Shown: positions 10,876 through 23,297, numbered from the stretch's first letter. The stretch: 64,000 nucleotides of DNA from Trichobilharzia szidati (GCA_944472155.2 OX235272.1:14120354-14184353), one strand, 5' to 3'. Numbers and translations are program-made. The notes: generated by a model not told the origin, from the letters alone.

Positions 10876-11600
10876 GTAAGTCAATGAGTCTTCTTTTTCA
10901 GAAAAAACTTAATTGTCGATTCACATATATATATATGCATTTTGAGTACATCTGGTTGACGAGTTTTTACTAAGTACGAAACCATGTGTTGAGAACAAGA
11001 TACTTACTGTTAGACTTCTTTAAAATGCTTAACTTTGTTTCTGCATTAGAATTATTTTAAAGTTTGGACAGTTGTGTGGTGTGTGCTACTGATAAGATTT
11101 ATCAGTAGTATATGAGTCACTCGTCGGCATAAAAACATCAAATAGCCGGGAGACACATTTGATGTCAGAGAAAGCAAATGATACAGTGTGGCGGAGATAC
11201 ATGGGAGATGTGAAAGAAACACAATATGAACATCAGAAGTAGCACAGCATGGAAGATCTTTGCAAATGGTGATTTGAAGATGAGGTGTACATAATTTGGC
11301 TGTATAGAGTTGCCCAGAAGAAGCTGAACCTGTTTGTTCAGAAGCATCTCGTATAGCCACTTCCCTAACTTTGACCATCATTACATTTATGCAAAAAAAC
11401 GGATACTTTTCTACTCCTCACTAAGCCGTTTACACGTTATTACTGTTCTGAATATTCTTACTATTCTGTGTAATCAATGTGAACATGCATTTACTCATTT
11501 TCTCCGCTTATTTTTCCAAGACGATGCAGTATGTAATTTTTGCGAATATTTCTATCATTGAATTTTCTATAGTTTGGTTTGTAAGGGTTAGTTATGTTTT
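10876..11600. other. No recognisable feature (possible intron)
   Basis: AT-rich, with no repeat match seen and no supported frame. If the exon at 10767-10875 is real, this is intronic. Confidence 0.45.
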
Positions 11601-11606
11601 TACGAG

Positions 11607-11945
11607 TTGATCACGGATTGATATCAGTTAGAGAACCATTGAAAACCAGGGAGTACTGGACAGCTGCTGTTTCATCCTAGTTTGGGAATCATCGGCAGTA
11701 CGCACCCACTGGGATTCGAATCCAGGACCCTCCGGTTACAAGGCATGCTCGTATACCATTCAGCCACTGGGACCCGATTCAATGGCCAGCCCATGAATTC
11801 TAACTTCTACCAATTCGTGATTTAGCGCGACCCCAACCATTGTCGTTGGTGAGACATCCATCCACACACGTGACATCTGAATGGACCTCACTGGTCATGA
11901 CTTCTCACTAGAACTCCAGGAAACTTCATCCTGTAGCAAGTCACT
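11607..11945 (-). repeat. Hammerhead-SINE, long variant
   Basis: On the minus strand: an upstream leader, an A box (TGGCTGAATGGTATACGAGC near 11745-11765), a B box (GGATTCGAATCC at about 11710-11722), then a hammerhead segment at 11650-11706. About 130 bp of leader upstream of the A box (to 11945) is shared with the copies at 54900-55085 and 55350-55510. Confidence 0.75.
11650..11706 (-). ncRNA. Hammerhead ribozyme motif in SINE, slightly degenerate
   Basis: On the minus strand: helix I GTACTG pairs with CAGTAC; the core is CCGATGA (U4 to C); stem II TTCC/GGAT has a U-U first pair; GAAA is present; helix III ACAG/CTGT; a cleavage-type GTC follows. All parts are present, but two positions deviate from consensus. 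Confidence 0.6.
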
Positions 11946-12111
11946 ACATTAATAAGATTGCATTAATAAGACTGATAAATTTCTGGAAACCGAGGATCGA
12001 ATTGGACAGAAATCAGAGAGTACAGACGTTGGGATAAATGTAGTCTAGCTTTAGGAAGCTCAGTTTCTCATAGACCTAGAAATCAGATCACAACCTTCCG
12101 CCAATTCATTT

Positions 12112-12535
12112 ATGATATTATTTCATTGGGTTCCGAGTTTAGCATAGGGCTTCAGTGGTACTTCTGCATTTCAGTCATCTCTCTGGAGTATTTTTTATCT
12201 GGCTCCAAGATCACCCTCATACGATTTCCCCTATGTCACCCTCGGACACCTTACTTGCCGATTCCTATTCGGGTTCCACTCAAGGGCCTTACACGTGATG
12301 TCACTCAGTATCCTACATAGCGTATGCCCAATCTACCTCTTCTTTGTTCACAGTATTCGATGAGCGCTAGGTTCTTGGTTGGTTCTCTGCATTATTAGAG
12401 TTTCCTGTTGCTAATCTTTCCTGATCAGACACCTCATCTTCAGTGTTTAGCCAGTGAAGACAGTTGTTGGTGAAAGTTTGTAGTAGGCTGTTTGAAAGGC
12501 TTATCGTGACGCGCCAAGCTAATTCATTTAGCTGG
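12112..12535 (-). mobile_element. Old RTE-like LINE 3' fragment
   Basis: It begins with the tail GGGTTCCGAGTTTAGCATAG (reverse of the shared hairpin) and continues with eroded C-terminal RT sequence (RLATGNSNNAENQPRT on the minus strand corresponds to the stretch seen in the younger copies). 5'-truncated near 12535. The solo LTR at 12560 follows 25 bp later. Confidence 0.65.
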
Positions 12536-12555
12536 AGACATATAGGTTGGTTGTT

Positions 12556-12867
12556 CTGTTGTGGTGAGAGATGGCTGTTAGCCAAAGTTGGTAGACAGTA
12601 ATTGACGTCAATGTTTATGTCCTCAATATTGGTGGTGAGAAAATGACAACTAAGGCTTTGCGTAGGCGGATACAGTTAGCAAATGGATGATCTGACACAG
12701 CCACAAAGAGATGCAAGGTTAACTTTCTGTGAGAAACAACCAACCAAAAGACTGTATTTTCTACTAACAATAATCTACAATAATGTACATTAAAATCTAT
12801 AAATATGTGTTGATTTTCCTTAATAAACGATCTGTTGCCTGACCCTTGTCTTCTGTTGTTACACTGT
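12556..12867 (-). mobile_element. Solo LTR, copy 1, 4-bp TSD
   Basis: The 304-bp unit 12560-12863 starts with TG and ends with CA on the minus strand (TGTAACAACAG at one end, CTCTCACCACA at the other). It is flanked by CTGT at 12556-12559 and 12864-12867. A 4-bp TSD with TG/CA ends is what Ty3/Gypsy-type LTR elements leave. No internal gag or pol sequence adjoins it. Confidence 0.85.
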
Positions 12868-13139
12868 AACAACTTCGCTTAAAATTATCTGTTATCCCCC
12901 TACGAAGCATTTAACGTAATGGGATATGTGTGGCGATGGTGTAGTGTAGTTTTGGAATGCCATCTTCTGTAGTATGTAAGTAAAATTTGGAAAGAGTTCT
13001 AAATTCCAGTGTAGCTTCAGTTCAATCCATACTCCCCCCACCCACCCCCATACCGAAGTTTATATCATACCCCCACATGTGAAGTTGTATTGTTAGGTCA
13101 CCTTATGATGCCGTTGTTTTCTTAAGTATAACTGTGATT

Positions 13140-13485
13140 GAACACTAGTCAGTAACTAGTGTAATGTGTCTAGTCCTTTCTTTGGTGCACACTGAATTCT
13201 ATCAGTCAGGTTTTCAATGTGGCCAGCATTCTAGGTAGCTTACCATCACGGTGCACTTCAATTTTGTTGATATTAGATAGTTGGAGGCAATCGGCCACAG
13301 GAAGCCTTGCTCGACCTAGGTTTCGTCGTCCGAGTTGGCTCTCACCAGTCAGCAAAGCGGCGTATCTGCACAACCTTGAAGGAATTCATCTCCCTTCTGA
13401 AATTCAAACCCGCGTCATTCATGGAGTGTGCTACAGTCAGAGACGTTACCACTGAGCTATTCGTCCTCGCGATTGCCTGCAACCA
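13140..13485 (-). repeat. Hammerhead-SINE with a well-kept A box
   Basis: On the minus strand the A box TAGCTCAGTGGTAACGTCTC (near 13440-13460) matches tRNA promoter consensus. The B-box-like GGGTTTGAATTTC is near 13400, the hammerhead-like segment CTGGTGA to GAAACC is near 13315-13350, and the 3' end is shared with 5480-5595. The core has A6 to G and an enlarged stem II. Confidence 0.65.
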
Positions 13486-13635
13486 ACTAATAATATCAAC
13501 AATAATTCAGTGTGAATAATATTCAGTGGTCTTTTCAATATTATTATTATTATTTACGAAGAATTTAAATGTTCCATTGAAATTCCTTCTATTCGAATGT
13601 GGAATTTATTTAAATTTCTTATAGTTCATTAAAAA

Positions 13636-14572
13636 TAATAATAATTTGCTTTATTCCAAAACAGTACTTGTGATACAGAATGGAATTCTCAGCATTTTTA
13701 CTACAGTATTGCATCCAGTTAGTTAGTACATTAACAATAAATAAAATTCTACATAGATTAAGGGTAGTCTCATTTCATTATGACAATAACATATTGACAT
13801 GTCGGTAGCAAAGGCCGAAGGTGAACAGTGTTTGAAGGTGTTAGAAAAGAAGGTGCTATCATATTTACTGGCGTAACCGGGAGAAAGAAACAAAGCAGCA
13901 CGTAACGGAAAAAGGGAAAGAAAGAAAGAAAATGTTGTACCTATAAATGATATGAGTTGGAAAGACGAGGTCCAGTTGTTCTACTGACTATTCAGTGAAT
14001 TTTATGTGTCACACCTAATGCTTACTTTATCGCACAGAACACGAGCTAAGTAGGGTATGGTTGAGTTTTTGCACTTGATGGTGTGAGCATATAGTTTTCT
14101 AGATAGGCTTGTGGTTTCGCCTGATGAGATGCAAGTGGAGAGTTGTGAGTGAAGAGGGTAGTGTGAGTTAGATAAAATGGATTTGGCTCATTTTTCACAT
14201 GAGTCCCTGTGCCTGCCTGTCGACCAGAATATTAACAAGCTGGTTAAGTGGCACGTTGCTTACCCTGCTGACAACCTTTAACATCCTGCGTAATATGATG
14301 TTATAGTCTTTCTTCAGTAGCCTGGGAAATACTAAGGGGGGGGGTGGGGAACAACAGAGAATAATAGGCGGAATGCGAGAGTTAACGAATTGTAGGAGTA
14401 GGTGTTGGGTTGGGTTATACCAGACATTCGTCTTAACTTCTTGATGTAGAAGGTAAGACGGAATATTTTTTCTTAGAAATCGTCAAGATATGAGACGACC
14501 AGGAGAGATGATCAGCAGATAGAATGACGCCTAGGTATTTAATTTCCGACTTGGTTTTTTCTAAAAAATTTT
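13636..14572 (-). mobile_element. CR1-like LINE (SR1-type) 3' portion
   Basis: The minus strand gives RT C-terminal pieces such as EIKYLGVILSADHLSWSSH near 14500-14560, followed by eroded thumb and tail sequence. Its 3' end (GAATTCCATTCTGTAT then AATAAAGCAAATTATTATTA) is repeated at 55915-56045. YLGV followed by W-x-x-H is typical of the CR1/jockey-like RT thumb. Many frameshifts. Confidence 0.6.
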
Positions 14573-15158
14573 ATTATTATATGAAGTTCCAGTGTCTGTC
14601 TAATTGGAGAAGTTCTTAAAAGTCATCATCTGTACTCAGACAAGCATGTTATCATCTTACATTACGGTCTATTCTCTCTCTCTCTCTCTCTCTTCATCAT
14701 ACTGAATTCTAAACATTTTACAATTTTGTGTGTGTGTGTACATTTTGCTGATATACACAGTCAGTCAGTCGGTCAGTCTGTCTGTCTGTCTCTCATTCAC
14801 AGGTTGATTCATGCATGTCTGTGAATATTTTATTAGCAGAGTTTGGCTTCCTATCATGTTTTTTTTCTTCTCTGCATAATTCAAATTTATTTATTAATTT
14901 TGTGCATTCAATGATACTTATTTTGGTTGAAACTAGTATTAAATAACAACAAGTGGAAACAACTCTCTATACTACTTGAATTTATCGCTTAAGTAGTTTG
15001 TTTCTGCTCATGCCATAATAAACTTTAAATGAAAGATTTTATCTCTGCCTGTCTATCAAATTAAATTATAAGATTTTTCTATCAGTGTACAATGATTTTA
15101 TTCCTTTTTGATTATTAGGCCTTGTTAATTGGGTAGTAAAGCATAAAAGAAGTGGTGG
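14573..15158. repeat. Simple repeats in unique sequence
   Basis: (CT)n at about 14673-14692, a GT run near 14728, and TCAG/TCTG tetramer runs at 14758-14794. No coding signal. Confidence 0.7.
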
Positions 15159-15159
15159 T

Positions 15160-15440
15160 ACTTTGGTGCGTCAGTTCTTCAGCAGTCGGAATGCTCTCCA
15201 GCTGAAGACGTGGTCAAGGGTTCTACTGTCGGCCGACGCACTCCTAAACCTCACCTAGCTAGCTAGCTAGCAGTAGTAAATCGGGAAAGCAGGGAAGGTT
15301 TCGCTATTGAAACTAGCAGCCCTATCAAATAAAAAAAAGTTAACACCATCGCTGCTGAACCTTCAAGGCCTTAAAACGGAAGTCCCCTCCTATGTGTTCC
15401 ACTCAGAACTAGAGCGATGAAATGAAAGGAATTGTAGTAC
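15160..15440 (+). repeat. tRNA-derived SINE, old copy
   Basis: The order of segments follows the younger SINEs: a tRNA-like head with GTGGTCAAGGGTTCTACTGT, GACGCACTCCTAAACCTCAC, AGGGAAGGTTTCGC, then CTTCAAGGCC and a worn tail (TGTGTTCCACTCAGAACT). It is diverged, with no TSD recognised. Confidence 0.6.
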
Positions 15441-15689
15441 TTTGGTGTCTATAAATAACTGTCTAACAGTTGTACATATCAAAAGTTGACGATGAAGCTA
15501 TCACTATATTTTGAAGTAAGAAAGTGATGTTTCATCTAGAATTCAAAGGATACTTTTGTATGCTTAATATGTTTCACTGTGAAAGAGTTTGATTGCAAAC
15601 GCTTTGGAGAATCGTACTAAATTTGTTGTCCTCCGCATATTCAATATTTTGAAAGATTAAGAGATCTCAACAAAGTGTCCTGTATCCAT

Positions 15690-15860
15690 GGGGAGTCTGA
15701 TATTTATACTTTGTGAATATCTACTTTTCTTTAGGTACGAATTTCTTAGAATATTCTCAGAAAACCGGATAGGCACTCTTCTCTTTGTCCTCTTAATGTA
15801 CCGCCTACAGCAAGTACATGTAAATTTATATATAAACGCATTTGGAGGTGAAATTACCAG
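15690..15860 (-). pseudogene. PLE GIY-YIG remnant
   Basis: The minus strand near 15760-15850 reads FIYKFTCTCCRRYI then KRTKRR, matching the YKFTCICGS-YxGRTERR block of PLE-A. Only the first part of the domain is recognisable. A similar plus-strand remnant lies at 16920-17110. Confidence 0.55.
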
Positions 15861-16119
15861 GATACTTATCCAGTTTAGATTGATTTATTGATGATTTAAT
15901 GTTGCATAACGATATAAACTGAGCTCTAGGCAAGCATCTTTTCATTGTCCTTTTTATCCTTTTTTTCAATTCTTTTGGATACTACTTCTCCTTTGTATAG
16001 AAGATGAATAAAGACTTTCTTCTTCGTTTCTACCACAGTTGGATGTTTCGTTTCCTCTACTTCTTATATACCATACCTCAGGATAAATTCTCTAGCTTTC
16101 ACTACTCTCAAGTCTGTGT

Positions 16120-16703
16120 GCAGGAGGTCAACAGCCCTACTCACCATCAAAACGAAGATAAGATCCGGATTTTCAACTCCAATGTAAAGTCAGTCAGTGC
16201 TACTCCCTATACGGATGGATCAGAGACTTGCATTGCGCGTCATAAAGAGCATCTCAAACAAACTACACACCTTCATCAACAGCTAGTTGTCTTCGCTCAA
16301 TACCACTGAAGATCAGATGGCCGACCAGAAAAGATCACCAACAGAGAGGGATCTCTGGCAATGAGCGAACCAACTCAGCAGGAACCGATTGTGAAACGAA
16401 TAGGCAGGCAGGAAGAAATGGAGATGGATTGGTTAGCCATACTCTGAGGAAACAAACCATCAAGTGAGTGACATCACTAGACAAGCCATTGCTCGAGTGG
16501 AACCCGAATGAACGGGAAGTGTCGAGTTTGTCGTCAGTGTTAGGGTGGGTGACTTGGAGGAGGTGATGTGAAGAGGAGATGAAAACGTGTGGGGAGACTT
16601 GGAGCCAGGTGAAGGCTCTAGGAGAGAACCGAAAGCATTTGAGACGTGTGGCTGAATCCCTATGTTCCTCTAGGAATTAAAGGAAACAATAATAATAATA
16701 ATC
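16120..16703 (+). mobile_element. RTE-like LINE, subfamily RTE-B, 3' end
   Basis: Starts at GAGGTCAACAGCCCTACTCA and includes the DKIRIFNSNVKSV block (16150-16195) and the C-terminal basic region. It ends in CCCTATGTTCCTCTAGGAAT, AAAGGAAAC and (AAT)n. The tail differs from RTE-A (TCTAGGAATT instead of ACTAGGAACC) but keeps the hairpin by a G-U pair. 5'-truncated. Confidence 0.75.
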
Positions 16704-16919
16704 CATTTGCTCTTAGGTATTTACCAAGAAAGCCTAATTTCCTTTTCAATTTTGTTGGGTTAAAACAACTTCCTGATTCTTCCATAAAGTGTTCTCAATA
16801 ATCCTTTCGTCTTACTGACACAACAGAATCTGTTGTAATGAAGCTACTGTCCAATCAAAGTTTCTTTTCTATAGGTGAACTTTTTTATTATACTATCGTT
16901 ACTTCTCACATTAAGATCC

Positions 16920-17110
16920 CAGAAAATTGAACTGCGTTTATAAATTTACATGCACTTTAGTTAGCAAGTACATTTGAAGGACAAAAAGAAGGACTTCTAT
17001 CCTATTTTCTGAGCATATTCCTAGGAATTTATGTCTAAAGGAAGGAAGATATTCACAATGTGCTGTAATTATCAGCCACCTCGTGGATACGAAATGCGCT
17101 TCGTCTCAAT
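16920..17110 (+). pseudogene. PLE GIY-YIG remnant
   Basis: The frame near 16945-17100 reads YKFTC, then RTKRR, FSEHIPRNLCLK, and a following SHLVDTKCASS. This is the GIY-YIG segment of PLE-A type, with stops. With 15690-15860 it forms an inverted pair around an RTE-B copy. Confidence 0.5.
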
Positions 17111-17314
17111 GTCCAAATTGTTCAAAATACTTTCTAGCTATACTGAGGTTTTTTATAAGTTTACAGTAGTCTACTTGTCAAGAATAATTTGTGTAACGTG
17201 AACTTTTGCTGTCTCCATAGTGAATTTTGTTTTTCTTTCTATATTGCTTGAATAAAAATCGTTGATTATCAAAGAGCTGATTACTTGTCAGCAATTATAA
17301 AACAGTTAATGTCT

Positions 17315-17632
17315 GATTGATTTTTTATTCGTTTGAGTTCCCAGTGGAACATAGGGCTTCAAGTTAGAATTTTGAAGTTTCAGTAGCAGTGGCGACTTTT
17401 TTTTTACGGGATGGGGTTGTTAGCCTCATGCCCAACCTTCCCTCTTTACCGGGCTTACAACCGGCAAAGCGAAGTAAAGGAGTGCGTCTGCCGGGGATTG
17501 AACGCCATACCACCTGCTTCGTTAGCTAGTACCCGGCGCAAAAACTACCTGCTACCGCTAGGAATCGGACCCAAATCGATTGCTTGGAAGGCGGTCATAA
17601 TAACCGCTACACCACTGTCTGACACCCAAAAT
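17315..17632 (-). repeat. tRNA-derived SINE, enlarged old copy
   Basis: The plus-strand view starts with the tail (TTCGTTTGAGTTCCCAGTGG, ACATAGGGCTTCAAG), then GGATGGGGTTGTTAGCCTCA, AAAGGAGTGCGTC and CGGGGATTGAACGCC (B box). About 60 bp lie between B-box and A-box halves (TAACCGCTACACCACTGTCT), more than in other copies. Confidence 0.65.
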
Positions 17633-17787
17633 ATAACATATGATTTGTGAATTCCAGCGTGTAGAATCTGATTGCCTTTTATCAGTCGGTGACAGTTTAT
17701 AGCATAAATTTCTCCTAAATACCCAATTTCTTCAAATCATTGCAAAGGCATGTGGAAGTGAAACACAATTACAAAATTTACGATCAA

Positions 17788-18102
17788 ATAGTGTAACAAC
17801 AGTAGACAAGGGCCAGGCAACAGATCGTTTATTAAGGAAAATCAACACATATTTATAGATTTTAATGTACATTATTGTAGATTATTGTTAGTAGAAAATA
17901 CAGTCTTTTGATTGATGGTTGTTTCTCACAGAAAGTTAACCTTACATCTCCTTGTGGCTGTGTCAGATCATCCATATGCTAACTGTATCCGCCTACGCAA
18001 AGCCTTTGTTCTCATTTTCTCACCACCAATATTAGGGACATAAACATTGACGTGAAATACTGTCTACTAACTTTGGCTAGCAGCCAGCTCTCACCACAAT
18101 AG
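17788..18102 (+). mobile_element. Solo LTR, copy 2, 4-bp TSD
   Basis: The 307-bp unit 17792-18098 starts TGTAACAACAGTAG and ends CTCTCACCACA. ATAG flanks it at 17788-17791 and 18099-18102. Same family as copy 1; no internal region. Confidence 0.85.
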
Positions 18103-18119
18103 AACATATTATAGCAGTA

Positions 18120-18464
18120 TACTTGTAACAACAGAAGACAAGGGCCAGGCAACAGATCATTTATTAAGGAAATCAACGCATATTTATATATATTTTCATG
18201 TACATTACTATGGATATTTAAGTAAACAAACACAGTCTTCCGATTGGTTGTTTCTCACGTAAAGTTAATCTTTCATCTATTTGTGACTGTTTCTTGAATG
18301 TCAAATCCTCTATATGTTAACTGCATCCGCCTACACAAAGTCTGCTGTGGTCGGTTTTGAATCAATCTTTGTTCACATTTTCTCACGACAAATCTTGGGA
18401 ACGTACACATTGACGTCAATTACTGTCTACCAATTTGACAAGTAGACAGCTCTCACCACATACT
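18120..18464 (+). mobile_element. Solo LTR, copy 3, 4-bp TSD
   Basis: The 337-bp unit 18124-18460 has the same ends as copy 2 and its own TSD, TACT, at 18120-18123 and 18461-18464. It is only 25 bp from copy 2 in the same orientation. Different TSDs show two separate insertions rather than one element with two LTRs. Confidence 0.87.
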
Positions 18465-19489
18465 GAATGCTGTTTGAATTGCTCAATACACTATAACCAA
18501 CGTCTACCTTCTTATGCTTGAGGTATCCTTCCATATGCAACCAAGTCACTACTCATGATTCATTTTGAGTATTTTTTTATATTCCCCTTTAGGTTCAGAG
18601 TATTATTTCAGATACTTATAACTGTACAGTTGTCATGGCAACAACTATACACTGTCAATGTTTCCCAAGGTTAATTTAATTGTACATTTAATCCCAATAA
18701 GGAATACAAATTTATTGTAAATTTTAAAAGAAACTTATTAATTAGATGATTCATACGTCTATGCTTGCCTTTGTGGATTTTCATGACTCATTCGCAGATA
18801 CGTACACATATGTGTGGGTTTATCTGCAATCTTTATCTCGTGTGTGTGTGTGTGTGTGTGTGTGTAGCTCTTTGGTACCTTGACACTGTAAATGGATAAC
18901 CATAATCCATATTTTTGTATTAAACAATTGTGGTTTAATGAGAATTTTTAATGGCTGATATGTCCATACATACATACACAAATCCGTACACACCTCCTCT
19001 GTCTAATCAGCATTGGTTTCCCCCTATGCTTAATTCCATTTTATTTTGGGGTTTTTTGAAACAGAATCTTATATATGCATGCTGCTGAGTCATAATCAGT
19101 GGGGTTTGAACTTCCGCATTTTAGGATAATTAAAACAAAGAATTGTACACTTGTTCACATTTAAAGAAAAAATATTTACTAATCTTGTCAAATACTGTTA
19201 TAATGCTGTTATAATATGACAGTAATTTATAATGTGACTACTACTCCTATTTACGGAGGTTTGAATTCATTTTCACAGCAGTTTATTTTTATTTGTTTTA
19301 AATATAATTAATCATTTGGAATAGGTGTTATAGTTTGTCGGACTCGTTAATTGGACCTAAGGTTAGCTGTAATATATCATATCAGGTGTATTTTCATAAA
19401 ATGCCAAGGTCACTTCAACAAGGATGCAGATAAAACAACCAATAGGATTGAGAGAATGATGATGGTCAGAATATTTTGTTTTCATAAGA
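18465..19489. other. No gene seen; (GT)n microsatellite at 18839-18865
   Basis: AT-rich spacer with a GT run; the rest shows no supported frame or repeat match. Confidence 0.5.
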
Positions 19490-20870
19490 ATAGACACGTA
19501 ACAAAGAGTACTCTTTTCGATAAACCCTTCATCATCAGGTTCTACAATTATATATACATTATAATGAATGAATGAATTAGTCTTATGAACAACATTAATG
19601 CTGTTGAAATAACATCAAATCAATAATATTGATAGATTACAGCTGAACAGCATCAACATAAAATAAACTGAATGTCAGAAGAATTAGGAAAGATAATAAT
19701 ACAAATTCATGAGTTTATAGTCTCTACTGAGGGCCAGGACAGTAGTACTGGCTGGCTGGACTTGTTTCTTTTGGACACAAAGCATTGGTTGTTTGAGGCG
19801 AATTGCAATAGCCTCTGGTGTTTGGAGCATGCAGTGCTTTGGCGATTTTGGTAATTTGTTAGGCGCCCGGTAGATGATAGAGAAGGATTCTTCTACGCTG
19901 GCTGGCTTTGTGACCGGTTTGCACCAGATGGTCCAATATCGAGCTGTTAATGGTTTTTACTAGACCTTTACTTAGCCATAGTGAGATATGTTCTCGAGAG
20001 TGCACGAAAAATCAAGTTCCTAGAGCACGGCCAACATAACTTGTTGCACAAGCGCAGTCGAATTGATAAATACATTTCGAAGTGGTTAGTCTAGGTACTT
20101 CATCTTTCAGTCGAGGTAGCACCATCGGTAGTGGTGTAGGGAATAATACGTATAGTTCGCCAGCATTAAAAGTTTTTTGAACTGATTTTCTTCATTTCCT
20201 CGCAATTGTCTCACTTGGTATATTGCCCTTGAATTGTAGTCGTATATATAAAGGCTTTTTGTTTACAGATAGTGAGTAGTCCTTTTCCGCTTTCTTTGTC
20301 ATGTGTTTCTTGATAAATTTGTCAGGATAACCATTTTCGATCAAAGTATCATATACCATGCTTAATTCATCTTTAATTACTTCTTCAGAGCATATAGCTC
20401 TAACTCTGTGGCTAAGGGTCTTCACTAAATTTCTTTTGTAATTGATAGGAACGAAGCTGTGAAAGTGTGTATATTGTGCTGTTCAAGTGCTTTTTCTATT
20501 CAAATTTCTTTTTATGCTACTGTCTGGTTTTCTTGTAAGTAGGACATCCAGGAAGGCAATTCTATCTTGGGATTCCTCTTCGCATGTGAATTTCATAGCC
20601 GAATGTACTTCATTGAATTCAGTAATTATTGTACTCCTATCGGAACCATTATCACAAAGAATAAAGGTATCATCCATATATCGGCAATAAAAAGAGAGTT
20701 TACTGATAAGGTTGTTCAGAGGTCCATTTTCTAGCTTACTTAGAAAGAAATCAGCCAGAATGGGACAGCGTGTTCAATACTGAACATCCATTCATAACTT
20801 CTTATTGACTTCACAAGCAACAGTTAACCCCTGAACTGTGTTCAGTAAGATATCAGTAACTGTCAACTGT
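19490..20870 (-). mobile_element. Penelope-like element (PLE-B), degenerate
   Basis: On the minus strand, in order: PILADFFLSKLENG (about 20730-20765), YMDDTFILCDNG (about 20650-20685), AFLDVLLTRKPDS (20510-20545), the RT thumb region (20192-20425), GIY-YIG-like YVGRALG (near 20020-20040), and a C-terminal block near 19730-19800. The terminus at 19500-19540 carries CTGATGATGAAGGG then ATCGAAAAGAG, a hammerhead-like mix. Several frame breaks. Confidence 0.75.
20192..20690 (-). pseudogene. PLE-B reverse transcriptase fragment with YMDD box
   Basis: Minus-strand frames 20483-20677 and 20192-20425 give MDDTFILCDNGSDRS, then DRIAFLDVLLTRK, then a thumb-like region ending KPLYIRLQFKGN. The catalytic Tyr-Met-Asp-Asp is complete if read from 20690. 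A frameshift between the two blocks prevents a full protein. Confidence 0.7.
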
Positions 20871-21081
20871 TGTTTTCCGATGCTTATGATATCGTGTCAT
20901 GTACTGAGATGATTGAGAAGGTTGTAACTCAGGTGGATGATCTCAGTGTTATATGTTGTGATCGATGTCATTTGATGAAAACATAGTCTCAATATGATTT
21001 CTGTGACTAATTCAGATGACATTTACTTCTAATAATACTCACTATCAATGTTAAAAAGTCCACCTTGAGTGAGCTGTACTC

Positions 21082-21891
21082 ACAAATTACTCTTTCGCGT
21101 ATGCCAGTTTACGCCGTCTCTCGCTTAGTAGACGTGATATCCGACTGTCGACCAAAGGGCGCGTGTACTGCTCATCAGTCCACTCTGTCCTCCTTTATGG
21201 TTCTGAGACCTGGCGATTGAGAGTGGAAGACATGAAAAGATTAGCTGTCTTTGATCATAGGTGTCTGCGTTCTATCTCCCGTGTGAAATGGTATAATAAG
21301 GTGAGCAATACTGAGGTTAGTCTTTGATTGACTGCTAGGTAGGGAGGGGAAATCAATCGACGAAACTGTGAATTTACATCGATTGAGATGGTTGGGACAT
21401 GTGTTACGTATGCCTAGCCTAGTCATCGCCTTCCTCGACAATGGTCAATGTTACCTGATATAGGATTGGTCAGGCTGGAAAAGAGCTAGCTAGCGGCGGT
21501 CAAACGAAAACATGGCACCAGTCAGTGAAATCTACAACAGTTAGTCTAAGCCAGCCACGTAAGAAGGTGTAGACTGGCTTCCTGACTGGTTGGGGTCCTC
21601 GGGACGGTAAGAACCAATGGCGGCTGGAAACAATTGTTGATATGGCTCAAAATCGTTCTCAATAGCTGGCGCAGATGCATCCACTCCTTGTGACTTATGA
21701 TTTCCAATGAAACTGTTTTGTTCTTCGTTATTACTATTCCTTTGTCTCACACCTCTGTTTACTGTTTATATTATGCATTTCATCTACTTTCTTCTGTTGC
21801 TTTGTGTGCTACATGGAGTGGAGTGTGGTGACTTGAACTGGTGCACATATGTGCAAAGTTCTATGTCGAAAACAGACAGATAGACAAATTA
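21082..21891 (+). mobile_element. LINE-2 family copy, 5'-truncated, 8-bp TSD
   Basis: ACAAATTA at 21082-21089 and 21884-21891 flanks 21090-21883. The element begins in the SFAYASLRRL-like region and runs through the C-terminal RT block (SIDETVNLHRLRWLGHVLRM near 21350-21410) to the GCACATATGTGC hairpin and CAGACAGATAGA end. Close to the copy at 9752-10639. Confidence 0.82.
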
Positions 21892-22189
21892 TCTCTACTG
21901 AAATTGTCAGGAGGGGAGATTTCAATGATATCTTTAATTCGACTTGGAAAATAATGATTTAGAATATCACTAGACATTTTTTTTCAAGACATTATCGGAT
22001 TATTGCATTCACATCCCCTGAGTTAAAGATGTATTCTTTATCATTTCAACATTCTATTTCCCATTATTGTTCTCTAAAACACAACAGAAATATTTCTTTG
22101 TACCTTGTTTATCCAGACTAGTGAATATAAACAGATTAATTTCTATTTAAAGTACTGTAGAGGCTGATTTCTTTGTCTAGTGTTGCATG

Positions 22190-23080
22190 ACTGGTTTCCA
22201 CCGACTCTAAATTTAACGATAGGAAGTGAAATTGTAGATCTAGTTGACCGTTTCACTTGTTTGGGAAGTTCTGTTAGCCCTAACAGATTGATTGCTGACG
22301 AAAACTCTGTTCGGATACGTAAGGTAGATGTGGCCTTTGCCAACTTCCATCGTCTCTAGCGTAGATATGATATTCGGCTGTCGCTCAGAGTACGTGTGCA
22401 CTGCGTAGCAGTTCGCTCTGTCCTTCATTATGGCTATGAGACATAACCATTGAAAGTGGAAAATATAGAAAGGCTAACTGTGTATTTGACAGTATTAATT
22501 GGTATAATATGATGCGTAATATTGAGGTTAGGTGTAGTGTGTTGTTTTATAAGGCGGAAAAGTCAATCCATGAGATTGTGAAGTTACACTGATCGAGATG
22601 GTTAGGACGCGTGTTATGCATGGCGAGACACTGCCTCCCTCATCAAGCAATGTTGTTAGCTGACATAGGGAATAGTTTGGAAAACAGTTAGAGATCGTCA
22701 AACCAAAACGTCGCATCAATCTATGGAGATGTTTGTATGTTGGTTTAAGTCAGCTACTTAGGGAGGTGTAGACTTCCTAGTTGAAGTCTTTGAAGGTGGA
22801 GGGGATGGATAAGAACCAATGGCTGTAGACTGTTGGGGATTGGTTCTCAATGGTGCAGATGCATTCACTCTTCTCAATCTTCCAAATCCACGAAATACTC
22901 TTTTTCATCCATGTTACTATTCTTTTCCTCGAACACTTCTTCTCAGTATACTTATTTTGAGATTTTTCCTTCTTTCTACCTTTGTATACTCTTTTGAGTG
23001 TGACACGTTGAACTGCCATGCTTCCGTATACAATTCAACGTTGAAACTCAGTCAGTCAGCAACAGTTTTTACTTTAGATA
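22190..23080 (+). mobile_element. Divergent LINE-2 family copy
   Basis: It follows the same order as the other LINE-2 copies: LVDRFTCLGSSVS-like (22232-22275), AVRSVLHYGYE-like (22405-22440), KSIHEIVKLH-like (22560-22590), and a 3' UTR ending TTGAAACTCAGTCAGTCAGC. It is much more diverged, so older or from another subfamily. No clear TSD. Confidence 0.65.
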
Positions 23081-23297
23081 TCATACATTAAATTGTGAGT
23101 CAAAAAAATAAATAAATGTCTCACTTCACTGTAGAACTTCTCAACATTACCACTGTCAAAGTGTTACATCCTCAAGACAGATTCTATCTAGTTGAATAGT
23201 CATCCACTATTGTTTGTTTGAGTTATTTTGGATTTCCTATGGGCAAAACCATCGCTCACTGGGAGTGCGATTACACCCGATTGATGATTCCCAATAA

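Noticed and set aside
18124..18464. LTR pair 17792/18124 as the two ends of one LTR element
   Set aside because: The distance between them is 25 bp and each has its own 4-bp TSD, so they are two solo insertions.
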